Assembly: GCA_038277395.1 (NCBI GenBank)
Contig: CM076190.1
Coordinates: 189,784,001 to 189,848,000 of the forward strand
Source of the DNA: Dryocosmus kuriphilus
Taxonomy: Eukaryota > Arthropoda > Insecta > Hymenoptera > Cynipidae
DNA length: 64,000 nucleotides
Reading direction: 5' to 3'
This document shows, in pieces, positions 22,811 through 32,834 of the stretch. Under the pieces are notes generated by a model that saw only the letters and a list, made by a program, of their open reading frames with translations, did not search any database and had not been told where the DNA came from. Made by a program: the position numbers and the translations under genes. Positions within the stretch are counted from its first letter, which is position 1, and each line of letters starts with the position of its first letter.

Positions 22811-24034
22811 AAAAAATCTGCCCGCTTTGCGGGCACATTCTCATCGCGCGCCTAGGGCGCGCGTCTGTTGGCACTCGCGCTTCGCGCTCGATAGATTATT
22901 CAGCTCGCGCTATGCGCTCGGTGTTTATGGATCGTATAAACCTTTAAATTAAAAATTACAAAAGAAATTATTTTACTCACGGCTCTATCGCCCTTAAGGA
23001 ATACATTCTCATCATGACACTCGCGTTTCGCGCTCGATAATTACATTTTTTTAAAACACATTGTAAATTGGTAAAGTTTTTTAGTGATTTTCCAAATTTT
23101 CACAATAGAGGATTTCGATTCTTAAAAGTGAAACGATGAGTCTTATAGATAAATTTTTTAGCTCTTTCCAAGGTGAACAATTCTGCTTGTTAATATTTTC
23201 TCATATCTTGCACAGTTTTGCTGAAAGGTGGTTTTCTTTATATTTCATAACATGTTTCACGAATAACTCAAAAACTAAGCGTCTGCTCAAAAAAATTATA
23301 GAGAGCAAATTTGTAGATATTTTTGGGGCGAAAAACTTTGTTTATTATTATTTTCGGTATCTTCCATAGTTTGGCGGCAAATTTTTAATTTTTAATTTTT
23401 AATAATGTTTTATCGATTGAAACAAAAACCGTGCATTTGATCAAAAAATGGTTAACATAAGATTTGTAGATATTTTTAAATTGAACAAATTTGTTCTTTA
23501 CTATTTTTTTGTATCTTGAATATTTTGGCGGAAAACCAGAGTTCTTAAATTTTAATAGCGTTTTCTTGATTAAATCAAAAACCGTTCATTTTGTGAAAAA
23601 ATAGTTAAGAAAAAATTTGTAGATTTTTTTAAGATAAACAATTTTACTTTCTTACATTTTTTTTTGTATCTCTTATATTTTAGGCGGAAAATGGATTTTT
23701 TGATTTTGTGAAAACCGTTTTTGATGGATAAAACCATAACCGTTGGTCAAAAACCGCTGGTTAACGAACTCGTCCATTATTTTTACCCCTTAAAAAATTG
23801 TACCGAAGCGCACTCTAATCCGATTAGTCCTTCAAAAGTTATCGTGGGAACAGTCTCCGACGACAACGACGACAACGACGACAACAACGACGACAACGAC
23901 AACAGACAGACAGACACCGTCGTAAAAGCCGTCTTTTCGGATACAGGAGGTCTCAAAACGTGGAGATTTCATGAAATCCGCGAGAGTCAAATTTTACATA
24001 AATCTAATACCTTCTCTGATGAGAATGTAAAAAT
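22811..24034 (-). mobile_element. Family-H copy 7
   Basis: Head AAAAAATCTGCCCGCTTTGC with the GC hairpin; the CpG block is shorter by about 20 bp than in other copies. GAC/AAC microsatellite at 23857-23905, and tail TCTGATGAGAATGTAAAAA to 24034 (short right end). Confidence 0.78.
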
Positions 24035-25036
24035 TCCTTATACCCATTTGTAAGAAATCAACCATTCAGAAGACGAGATTCAAATCTATTATAACTATAC
24101 AAGAAAGGTAGCGTGGTCGATGGTGGCGCACTCTATTCGTTATTAATCTCGTTTCCTTTGTTATTCTTGAATTAGATTTATTTTAACCGGAGCCCAAGGA
24201 AGATATTTTTTTCATTGATAGCAACAGATTTTAATATCAAAAATACTTCACTAAGCATGTTATTATTACAGTGTTTCAACTAAGTGAATTAGATTTTTAG
24301 GATATTACTCTGTTGTGTTAAAGATTATTTCAATGTTTCTGACAGGGGATTATAAAGTTTATATAGCTGACTTATTTGGTAGATCGGTTGCGGTTACTTT
24401 AACAATCTCAAGCAGATGGTGACAGAAATAATGCATTGAAATATCTACAATCATTAATGAAATAAGAGAGGCACGTATTATTAAATAACGTTTTTAGTAC
24501 CTGATTTTGATAGGTTAAAAGTTAAATAGTTTCAAGCTAGTTTATTATTTCTAACTGTAGAACTAACACATGTAGTATATGTGATTACAAGTTTATCCCA
24601 CTAATTCATAGAAACTAATCAAATAGACCCAATGTGGTACTAAGTATGCAATAGGTTTTTCTATTACTCTGTACTATTATAGTTCTTTTAGCAAGTTAAA
24701 TTCTAAGTGATTTTAAAACAATATAAATACATGTTTACGAAATCCAATTTTTTAAATTTATATCCACATCTTCATTTCTGTTACCCGAACTCATTTTGAT
24801 TATTATAAAGTGTAAGAGGTCTAAGATGTGTAATAATAATTGAGTTCAACATTTCGAGGTTTTATTTAACTAAATCCTACTCAGTAAATATAAAAACGAT
24901 TTTGAAAAGGTTTTGCTTCAAATTAGACAACAGAATTATTTACAGTAAATGAAAACTTAAAAAATAGATCCTGCATAGCAGTAAGTATGCAATAGTTTTT
25001 CTATTACTCAATATTATACGGTTCTTTTGATAAGTT
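24035..25036. repeat. Degenerate repeat landscape of about 300-bp period
   Basis: No gene. Phrases such as AGTATGCAATAG followed by TTTTTCTATTACTC recur near 24645 and 24985 (and a diverged copy near 27625), and CAGAATTATTTACAGTAAA recurs near 24930, 27573 and 29103. An old satellite-like repeat continues at 27365-29499 after the intervening foldback element. Confidence 0.55.
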
Positions 25037-25475
25037 AAAGGACCACGCACAGAGTAAATGGAAATCGGCAGCCGGTTAAATTGTCTGAAAATGAAATATG
25101 TTACAATTTATGGCGTGCTGAATAAAAGTTCTCATGGCTCCAAGACCCAATAATGGCCAGTTTCGGAGATAAACGGCACTGAATGCCAGGGAATTGATAG
25201 CGTACACACGTAGCGGCTGCAGCCTCTGAGTGTAATTATTTGAAGCCGTTATCATTTGTTGTCCTTGAAAATTAATAAAAATGCAAGATAAGGGGTTTTT
25301 ATATCGCATATCGCAAATCTGGGGTCAGATTTACTATTTGGGAACTCTAATAGAGTCAGGGGGCCCCTAAATGAGGTCGGTAAAAATGAAACTTAATAAA
25401 CATTAATTCCCTCTCTTTGGTGGTTGATTGTTTCGGGACGACGGCAATTAGCGTGGAGAAGATTTATGTATATGA

Positions 25476-25521
25476 CATATGTGTGTATGTGTGTGTGCGT
25501 GCATCTGTGTGTGCGTGTGTG

Positions 25522-25599
<78 letters not shown>
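25476..25599. repeat. Compound (TG)n/(TA)n microsatellite
   Basis: TG-rich sequence at 25476-25523 runs into about 37 uninterrupted TA dinucleotides at 25526-25599. The open frames across it encode only Tyr-Ile repeats and are not genes. Confidence 0.95.
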
Positions 25600-25601
<2 letters not shown>

Positions 25602-25872
25602 AATGTGTATGCAGCCAATATTAGCGATCAGTGCAGATGAGTAGAGCACACTGCTAGAACACTGGATAATGAGTGAGCGTCCTCGTATAATGTGCCTCGC
25701 CACGTGGTCAGATACGGCTTAGATTATCTTCACGCATCTTCTCGAATTCGCGACCGATTTGTGATATGCGACATAAAAACCCCTTATCTTGCATTTTTAT
25801 TGATTTCCAAGGACAACAAATGATAACGACTTCAAATAATTACGCTCAGAGGTTGCAGCCGCTACGTGTGTA

Positions 25873-27196
25873 CGAGGGCCTACCCAAAAGAAACCGAACT
25901 ACTTTTGTACAAAGTTATTATTTTGATTTTTCTACAAAAAACATTTAATCTCCTTCAAAGTACCCTCCATTGGAGACAATACACTTATCTAATCTTTTAT
26001 TCCATTGTTCGAAACATTTTTTAAATTCCTCTTTTGTGATGCTTGATAGCGCCTCCGTCGTTTTTTCCTTCACGTCAGCTACGTCCGCAAAACGCTTTCC
26101 TTTCATGTCCCTTTTCATTCGGGGGAATAAAAAAAAAGTCACAGGGGGCTAAATCGGGTGAATAGGGTGGGTGAGGAACAGCGGCCATGCTATTTTTGGT
26201 CAAAAATCGGCGCACAGAAAGAGCTGTGTGAGCAGGGTCGTTGTCGTGGTGGAGAAACCAGTCCCCCGACTCCCACAAATCAGGCCTTTTCCGTCGTAAA
26301 CTGTTGCGCAATCTTTTCAAGACTTCCAGGTAAAATGCCTGATTAACTGTCTGTCCCGGTGGAACAAATTCTGAATGGACGACTCCTCTCACATCGAAAA
26401 AACAAATGAGCATCGTCTTAATGTTTGACCTCACCTGACGAGCTTTTTTAGGGCGACGCGTATTTTCAGTCTTCCATTGACTTGATTGTTGCTTAGTTTC
26501 AGGATCGTATCCATAAAACCACGATTCGTCACATGTTATGACCTTGGAAAAAAAGTTTGGATCATTTTGGAATTCCTCCTTCAAAGCAGAGCATGCTTGC
26601 ACGCGGCCTTGTTTTTGCTCTGCAGTCAGCAGTCGAGGAACAAATTTTGCAGCCACCCTTCTCATCCCCAAATCTTCACTTAGAATTCTCTGTACTGAAC
26701 TCCAACTCACGCCAGATTTCTCCACAACTTCTTCGATGGTCCTTCGTCGATCTTCCAGGATGATTTCACGAATTTTTTCAACATTTTCGTCGGTTCGGGC
26801 CGTCGAAGGACGTCCAGAGCGAGGTTGATCGTCAATTGACATTTCCCCACTTTTAAAACGAGAAAACCACTAGAACACTTGAGTTTTTCCCATAGCATCA
26901 TCCTTGTAGGCCGTTTTTAACATTTGAAGAGTTTCTGTGCCCGTTTTCCCGAGCAGGAAGCAAAACCTCACGTTGGCACGCTGATCACGAAAATCAACCA
27001 TCACAAAAAACGACGAGCGCGCAAAGCAACAGTCACAAAAAAAATTACACACACCAAATGCAACCCTACTCAGTGATAGCAGTTGGCATACTAACTGGTG
27101 AAAAGTGCCTCTACACGCACCTACCGGCAAAAACCCGGTACTACAACAACTCCGCTCCCCACAACATCAGTTCGGTTTCTTTTGGGTAGGCCCTCG
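25873..27196 (-). mobile_element. Mariner element, full length with perfect 28-bp ends
   Basis: Inverted ends CGAGGGCCTACCCAAAAGAA (continuing ACCGAACT) are identical for 28 bp on both sides and flanked by TA duplications at 25871-25872 and 27197-27198. At 1324 bp this is the usual mariner size. Perfect termini suggest recent activity even though the transposase is damaged. Confidence 0.95.
25945..27001 (-). pseudogene. Mariner DD34D transposase with one nonsense and one frameshift
   Basis: From the ATG at 27001 the frame gives an N-terminal HTH region. An in-frame TAG (26872-26870) falls between TQVF and WFSRFKSG, where many mariners have Gln. The rest reads through the SGRPSTARTDENV linker, the second HTH (SVQRILSEDLGMRRVAAKF) and a catalytic core with all three Asp: ITCDESWF, HHDNDPAHT and SPDLAPCDF. 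The last two are 34 residues apart. A one-base shift in a T/C homopolymer near 26130-26137 separates CDFFF from the C-terminal GKRFADVADVKEKTT to KCIVSNGGYFEGD. Total length (about 350 codons) is normal. With only two lesions the copy is young, but it cannot make full-length enzyme. Confidence 0.92.
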
Positions 27197-28377
27197 TACG
27201 CTATCAATTCCCTGGCATGCAGTGCCGTTTGTCTCCGAAACTGGCCATTATTGGGTCTTGGAGCCATGAGAACTTTTATTCAGCACGCCATAAATTATAA
27301 CATATTTCATTTTCAGACAATTTGACCGGTTGCCGATTTCTATTTACTCTGTGCGTGGTCCTTTGAGATGATTTTTATGTGCAATAACTACTTGTTTAAG
27401 AAAGTTATATATATAAATGTACCTCCTAATTACTTGCACCCACACTCATTTTGGTTGCTATAAGTTTTAGAGGGCAAAATTTTAATTACAGCCTTCTTGT
27501 CGTCCTCCTACTTCACCCCTCCTCACTAAATTTAAAAAAGGTTTTGAAAAGGCTATGAATTAAATTACATATCAGAATTATTTACAGTAAACGAAATTTT
27601 AAAAGGTAGGCTCAACATAGCACTAAGAATGAAATAGTATTTTTCTATTACGCAATATTGTAGAGTGCCTTTAATAAGTTAAATTTACAGTAATTTATAT
27701 AATTATCTACTTTTTAATTTCTTTTACCCGCACTCATTTTAGTCATTAAAAAAATTCAAGAGACTCATCTCAGTTTTCGAGTTTCTAACAGATAGTCTAA
27801 GGCTTGTAATCGTTGAGTGCAAAATTTTTAATATTTTATTTAAGTATAACGTCCTCCTCCTCCTCAGCAAATATTTATAAACAAGTTTTGAGAAAAAACG
27901 TATTTATGGCAACATTATTTTCATGCTGCGTACTGCACTTTTTAAAACACTCAAATCTTCTGCAATAGTTCCAAATATAAACTCTTTCATTCATTGAAAC
28001 TGATTCATTAATTAATAGCTCTTTCACCTACTGCACCATATAGTATAGTATGGTATATTGTAGTCAGCTTGACTGTATAACTTCAGGTTTATTTTACTAG
28101 AGTTCACGCTCGATTTCATGCCCTAAATTATATCATTCTTATGTACGTTACCATACGTCTATGTTTGCGTTAGACCATCTTCTCTTCATGGATCAAACAT
28201 TTTGAGTAAACTATTCCTTATTGAATCACTCTTGGATTTTTATTGGCAAACACACTATTTAAAAATTTTAAAACTATGTTATAGGCATTTGAGGAATATG
28301 TCGTAATATTTTTAAAGAAATTCGTAATAAATAAGCCTTATGTTGACCGGTCTTGATTTTATCAATAAACTAAATGC

Positions 28378-28705
28378 TTATATATTCATAAGTATGCATT
28401 ATTCATCTCTAGTTATTTCCTTGCTTTTGCATTAACTAATTACTTAGTGGATTTCCTTTGATATTTTCTAATAGGAAGCTGACGTTAAATTTTCAAAGAA
28501 TTGTTCAAAAACCAGAGTCTAACATTGGTAGAGCTTACAATTTATAAGAAAATAAATTATTTAAACATTTCATAGTTCTACTTCACCCATCTAAAATCAT
28601 CTCTCTCTCTCTCTATTAATTCCTTAGTGTTCTCCCTTTGTTCTTTACTAATAGATGATTTTCAATAATTATTTAATAAAATTATATTGCAGTAGTTTAT
28701 CTTGA
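28378..28705 (+). repeat. Direct repeat of about 320 bp, copy A (copy B at 29153-29460)
   Basis: Shared phrases in the same order include CCTTTGATATTTTCTAA, AGGAAGCTGA, CAAAGAATTG, TAATTCCTTAGTGTTC, AGATGATTTTCAA and AAATTATATTG. Divergence is visible, so this is an old local duplication. Confidence 0.7.
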
Positions 28706-29152
28706 AAAGTGTAATACCAAGAGTAGGTTAAACGCGACACACTTATTTTAATGTCTAAAATCATGTAATGCAATGAGAAATGTTAAAATCACATTACTTT
28801 TTATTTCTAATAAGTATGTAGGAAAGACTTTAAATTATTTCAACATATTTTGAACTGTACAATTGCTCTTCTAATTATTTCTTTAATTAGCATGGGCATG
28901 AACGCTTTTTTCCAGGAATCATATTATTACCGTTACAAATTTTCAAATGTGCTTGAGAAACTTGCAAAACATTTGAATTAATTGCAATCATTATTGAAAT
29001 AGGTGGGGCTGTGACATTATTAAATAATACTTTTAGTATTTTTAGTAGCTCCTCAATAAATAGAAACATATTTCGAGAAAGCTTATACATCACATTGAAT
29101 AGCAGAATTATTTACAGTAAATCAAATAAGAAATTTTGAATCAATTAGTTCG

Positions 29153-29460
29153 TATATTACATAAGTATGCATGACTCATCTCCACTTATTTCTTTTGCTT
29201 TTTCCCTTTGATATTTTCTAACAGGAAGCTGATGTCATATTTTCAAAGAATTGGTCAAAAAGGTAAGCCTAACATTGGTTAGGCTTAAAATGTATATTTA
29301 AATGAATTGTTTAAAGATTTCATAGCTGTACTTCACTCATCTAACTTCATCTATTTACTAATTCCTTAGTGTTCACCCTTTGACCTTCACTAAAAGATGA
29401 TTTTCAACAATTATTTGATAAAATTATATTGTAGTAATTTATCTTATGAAAATAAAGAAG
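29153..29460 (+). repeat. Direct repeat of about 320 bp, copy B
   Basis: Partner of 28378-28705 with the same phrase order; slightly shorter. It stops about 40 bp before the left gypsy LTR. Confidence 0.7.
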
Positions 29461-29503
29461 TAGTGTTCCTTGACAGGAAAGACTTTAAATTATTTCTGCA
29501 TAT

Positions 29504-31461
29504 TGTGAGGGGGATTCTTACGCCTCCTAAATAAATCTCCCACTCAGTGAAGAAGCTCGAATCAATTCCAATTTTTCATATATCCAAAATCATGGGTGCC
29601 AGCCAACAGCGATGTTCGACACACTTACGATTGTCTCGCTAGGGACAGATTTATGTGTTACCGAGATTTGAATGCTTTACCGATATTCCAAGAAAAGCTC
29701 CCTATTATCTCAAAAAGAATTACTTTGAAGTACTTATCTCAGAGGAGAGGTTCGCCCAACCACAAATAAGCTGAAGGTGGACATTTTAGGTTAATATTAT
29801 ACTTCTTTATTAAAGCTATACGATATTACAAATCTAAATGAAAGAAGAGCAAATTGAAGACAAGAAAAAGAATTTACAAGAACACCCGTACTATCCACCT
29901 GAAAAATTACGAGGTCTGACAAGTGGCTCCAAATACCGAGAAATCAAAAGGACCGTGCCAAAGCTGCTTGTGATCGCGAGTTACCGACAAGAAAACGAAA
30001 GAGAAAACACCCTAATCTTGCCATGTTAAAATCTATCGTGGTCTGTTCCCAACAAAGAAATGTAAGGTGAGACACATCAAATCACACCGACCACGAGACC
30101 AGATTCTATACAAATAAGAACAGCTTTCCCGGGGATTCTAACACTCACGGAACAGTTAAAGCGATCACGAGCCGACGAGGGTAGAAAAAACTTGACTCTA
30201 TCACGAAACCAACGGGGCAACACTCCGACGTATGGCCGATCGTTTTGTCGGTACAGCAAAATCTTGTTTCGAATTCTATAAACCACCACAACAAATCCAT
30301 TAGCCAGAATTCAAACTTACATACCTTGCCTAAGTAATAATAATTGTCTCCACGTACAGAATCCATGCCACTACGACTATCTCAAAATTATTCTCTTGGT
30401 GATGCTTCACGATATATTTCCGCTTTGCAATGTTCGGAGCCAGAGTAACAGGTCGTGGAGCGTCGAGTCCTTAGGTACGTCCAGCCTGCGGGAATGGATC
30501 CAGCCAAAGGAAGCGCTCCTTCCGCCTGCCTCGTGGTCGTCCGCCAATCGCTGTGCTTCTTGTCGGTCGGGTCCGCTATCCTAACGGGAAGTGATTTCGG
30601 TACTTCTGGCGGCAACATAAGAGAAACATTTGATTAATGAAAGTGCCCTACGGTTCTGAGTGGGTTATTTTTCTATTGATCTAATCCCACTCAGAATGCT
30701 TAATCGAAATTGGGAAAGGGTTTATTTAAAATAAACGATAGGTTAACCTCTTCTGGCGCCATTTGCCGCTACGGTGTTTCTGGGTTCAGGCAATGAGAGA
30801 GTTCCTTTCGTCTGGGTCCCGGTAATCCACCAATCGTACCTTCACGCTTGGTTGAGCGCGTCGTCTTGGCTTGAGAGCCGTACCGATACTTCTGGCGGCA
30901 ACACAGAGAGAGACTGTTTTAAATGCGAGAACCCAATAATTCCGAGTGGCTAATTTTTCACGTCTCTTTGCTCCACTCAGAATCTTTAATGTTGATTTAC
31001 AACAACAGACAAATTATACAATCTCAAGCTTTCACCGCCTTCAGCGCCCTCTGATACTTCCGGGTTTCCGGTAGTGCCATGAAAGTCTCGTTGCTGGTTT
31101 GTGATTGGTGGATCGATTTATTTCTCCTCCAGCTGCCGAAGGTGCGTCCCTCTAGCTTGTAGAACATCAATCAACGTGGACCGTCCTTTGTGTCGGAAAG
31201 AGACACACTCCACTCTGGTATCTCTTCTCTGCGTTCCTCCCACGGTCGAGCAACCCTGGCCAGTCCAAGTACCGCGGTGCCGGTGTTTAAAGTCCAATTG
31301 ACGTCTCGAAGTCCACTCTCGCCGCCGCACGGATGGTTCGCGTGAGAGTTTACAAAACAAACCAAAGTGTGAGTGCCGTTACAAGTTTTCGTCTAGAGTG
31401 CCCCCGAGGAGTTGGACCCTCGCTCCGAACGTCCCGACAACATTTTCAAGGAACTGTCACA
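29504..31461 (-). repeat. Gypsy 3' LTR (left)
   Basis: In element orientation it begins TGTGACAG and ends CCCCCTCACA, so TG...CA. Length 1958 bp, about 80 bp shorter than the 5' LTR because of a deletion near its start (around 31449). It contains an internal diverged duplication (ACTTCTGGCGGCAAC at about 30602 and 30887) and a strong inverted repeat, TTCTGAGTGGGTTA...TAATCCCACTCAGAA, at about 30655-30699. Confidence 0.85.
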
Positions 31462-31480
31462 ACTCCCCCAACCTTAGCCG
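31462..31480 (-). promoter_or_regulatory. Candidate polypurine tract
   Basis: On the minus strand AAGGTTGGGGGAGT lies directly upstream of the 3' LTR start TGTGACAG. Purine-rich and correctly placed for plus-strand priming, although two T residues interrupt it. Confidence 0.55.
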
Positions 31481-31644
31481 GGGTCCACCGGTCGTTTGAA
31501 TTCTGGCGAACCACTCACCCATTTATAAGGGTGACCGGTAGTACCCGATCTCCCCAACTAATAATAGGTCCTTTCAACGCTTGAACAACTCCCAAGTGCT
31601 CTCTCTCAACGTTACTTTTGTTATTCCAAAATACCATTCATAGC

Positions 31645-31672
31645 GGGGGGGGGGGGGGGGGGGGGGGGGGGG
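31645..31672 (+). repeat. Homopolymer of 28 G
   Basis: 28 consecutive G residues between TTCATAGC and TCTACCATG, inside the retrotransposon just upstream of its polypurine tract. It could form a G-quadruplex or be a sequencing or assembly artefact; the exact length is unreliable. Confidence 0.9.
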
Positions 31673-32277
31673 TCTACCATGAGGGAAAGAAACGAAGTTA
31701 ACCTGCTAGGGTAACAATGATTCGACTTTGCGGTACTTTAGTTCCTAATTTCCTTTACGGTATCCCTACGTATGAACTGCATAATCCCCAAAAAAAAATT
31801 TTCCATTCACCTAATCTTGCTGCTCCGGGATCTCCGCATCGTCACCTGCTTTCGCCCATCGACCAAGATCTATATTGAGCTTACCCGAGAACGTCGACGG
31901 GGATGCATAACGAGAGACAGACCTAACGAGAACGTTTAGGCGACCCAACAAAAAAAAGGAACGGCACAACACGGGCTAATAGTCACCCACACAAAAACGC
32001 ATTTCAGGGGAAGGGTTGAATTACGATGCGAGAGGGGTGCGAGAGTGAACCCACCCGTTACCAAACCAGGGCTTCTAACCGCGTCCGTCCCTCCCCTGGG
32101 TTCAAAGGGCAACCCCAAAAAACGTAGCTATCCCCGAAATGGCTCACGCTAAACATTCTTAGCCTTGCGGGATGAAATTTTGGGCAGACTCCGGTCTCCC
32201 ACACCTACTCGACTAATCCCGAATATCGACGAATCTTTTCTTTGTTCCCTACGACCCACTGGTGGCCCCTCTTTCTC

Positions 32278-32825
32278 CTATAGGTAACCGTTTCGTCTCT
32301 GGGCGAGGCGGATGCTCTGCAGCTCCTCCTCGATTTGGCGCGGATCCTCTATTATTTCGACATCCGGAGTCGGCTTGGCCTCGCCGGCCAGCACCCGATC
32401 CGACAACCAAAGCCGGCTACAATTGGGGCACGTCGCCTTAGAATACCCTTTTTCCCCACACCCATAGCATATCACCATGCCTGGTTTGGGGTCTTGTGTC
32501 CCGGCCTCTTGCAGACAAGGCAGCGCAACGGGATAGGGCCGGGGTAGGGCTTAGGCATCGGTCCCCCCTCCCACAACCAGAATCGGCGGTCCTAGACCTG
32601 GCGTATGGCCCCCGAGGGCCAGGCCGCCTGCGGCAGTCGACGGGGTGTCTCGTCGACGGGCCGAGAAGGAGCCGGGGTCGGATGCTTCCCCTCATGAGGG
32701 GAGCTCTCGGCAGGTGTCTTCTCCCTGGGCACGAACGGAGGCGGTTCCTTAGGGGGATCGTCCAACTCTCGCGCGAGACCTTGAGGATCCTGTGCCCCTC
32801 CGGAATGGTGGCGTCAATTAAGTAG
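32278..32825 (-). pseudogene. Post-integrase region with a zinc-knuckle-like motif
   Basis: Downstream of integrase the minus strand encodes a proline/arginine-rich stretch broken by stops, then CYGCGEKGYSKATCPNC in an open frame of 66 codons (32478-32278). This resembles a CCHC knuckle with Tyr where His is expected. Such a segment after integrase is not standard for gypsy elements. It may be an accessory ORF3 or a gag-derived piece picked up by recombination. No envelope-like protein is seen. Function is not assignable. Confidence 0.45.
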
Positions 32826-32834
32826 ACGGTATCC

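Larger units (their letters stand above)
25037..27364. mobile_element. Foldback element carrying a TA microsatellite and a mariner
   Basis: The ends AAAGGACCACGCACAGAGTA (25037) and TACTCTGTGCGTGGTCCTTT (27364) are perfect inverted repeats. Arms of about 286 bp (25037-25322 against 25755-25872 plus 27197-27364) match closely. The loop, 25323-25754, holds the TG/TA microsatellite. A mariner element (25873-27196) splits the right arm. No transposase for the foldback itself; superfamily not determined. Confidence 0.8.
27365..29499. repeat. AT-rich degenerate repeat region
   Basis: No gene. It contains further diverged copies of the roughly 300-bp repeat, such as CACTCATTTT near 27448 and 27732 and TCCTCCTCCTC near 27852. 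A TC run lies at 28602-28615. The segment ends at the ATAT target site of the gypsy element. Confidence 0.55.

Noticed and set aside
25417..25703. Open frames encoding Tyr-Ile or Thr-His repeats
   Set aside because: Pure translation of the TG/TA microsatellite.
30388..31584. Several open frames of 60-83 codons on both strands of the left LTR
   Set aside because: They lie within the LTR, recur in the right LTR with frame differences, and show no domain. The similar frames at 58770-59245 are the same LTR sequence.
31462..32830. Envelope-like gene of an insect errantivirus
   Set aside because: No signal peptide, membrane segment or furin-like site could be seen; the region is fragmented and contains only a knuckle-like motif.
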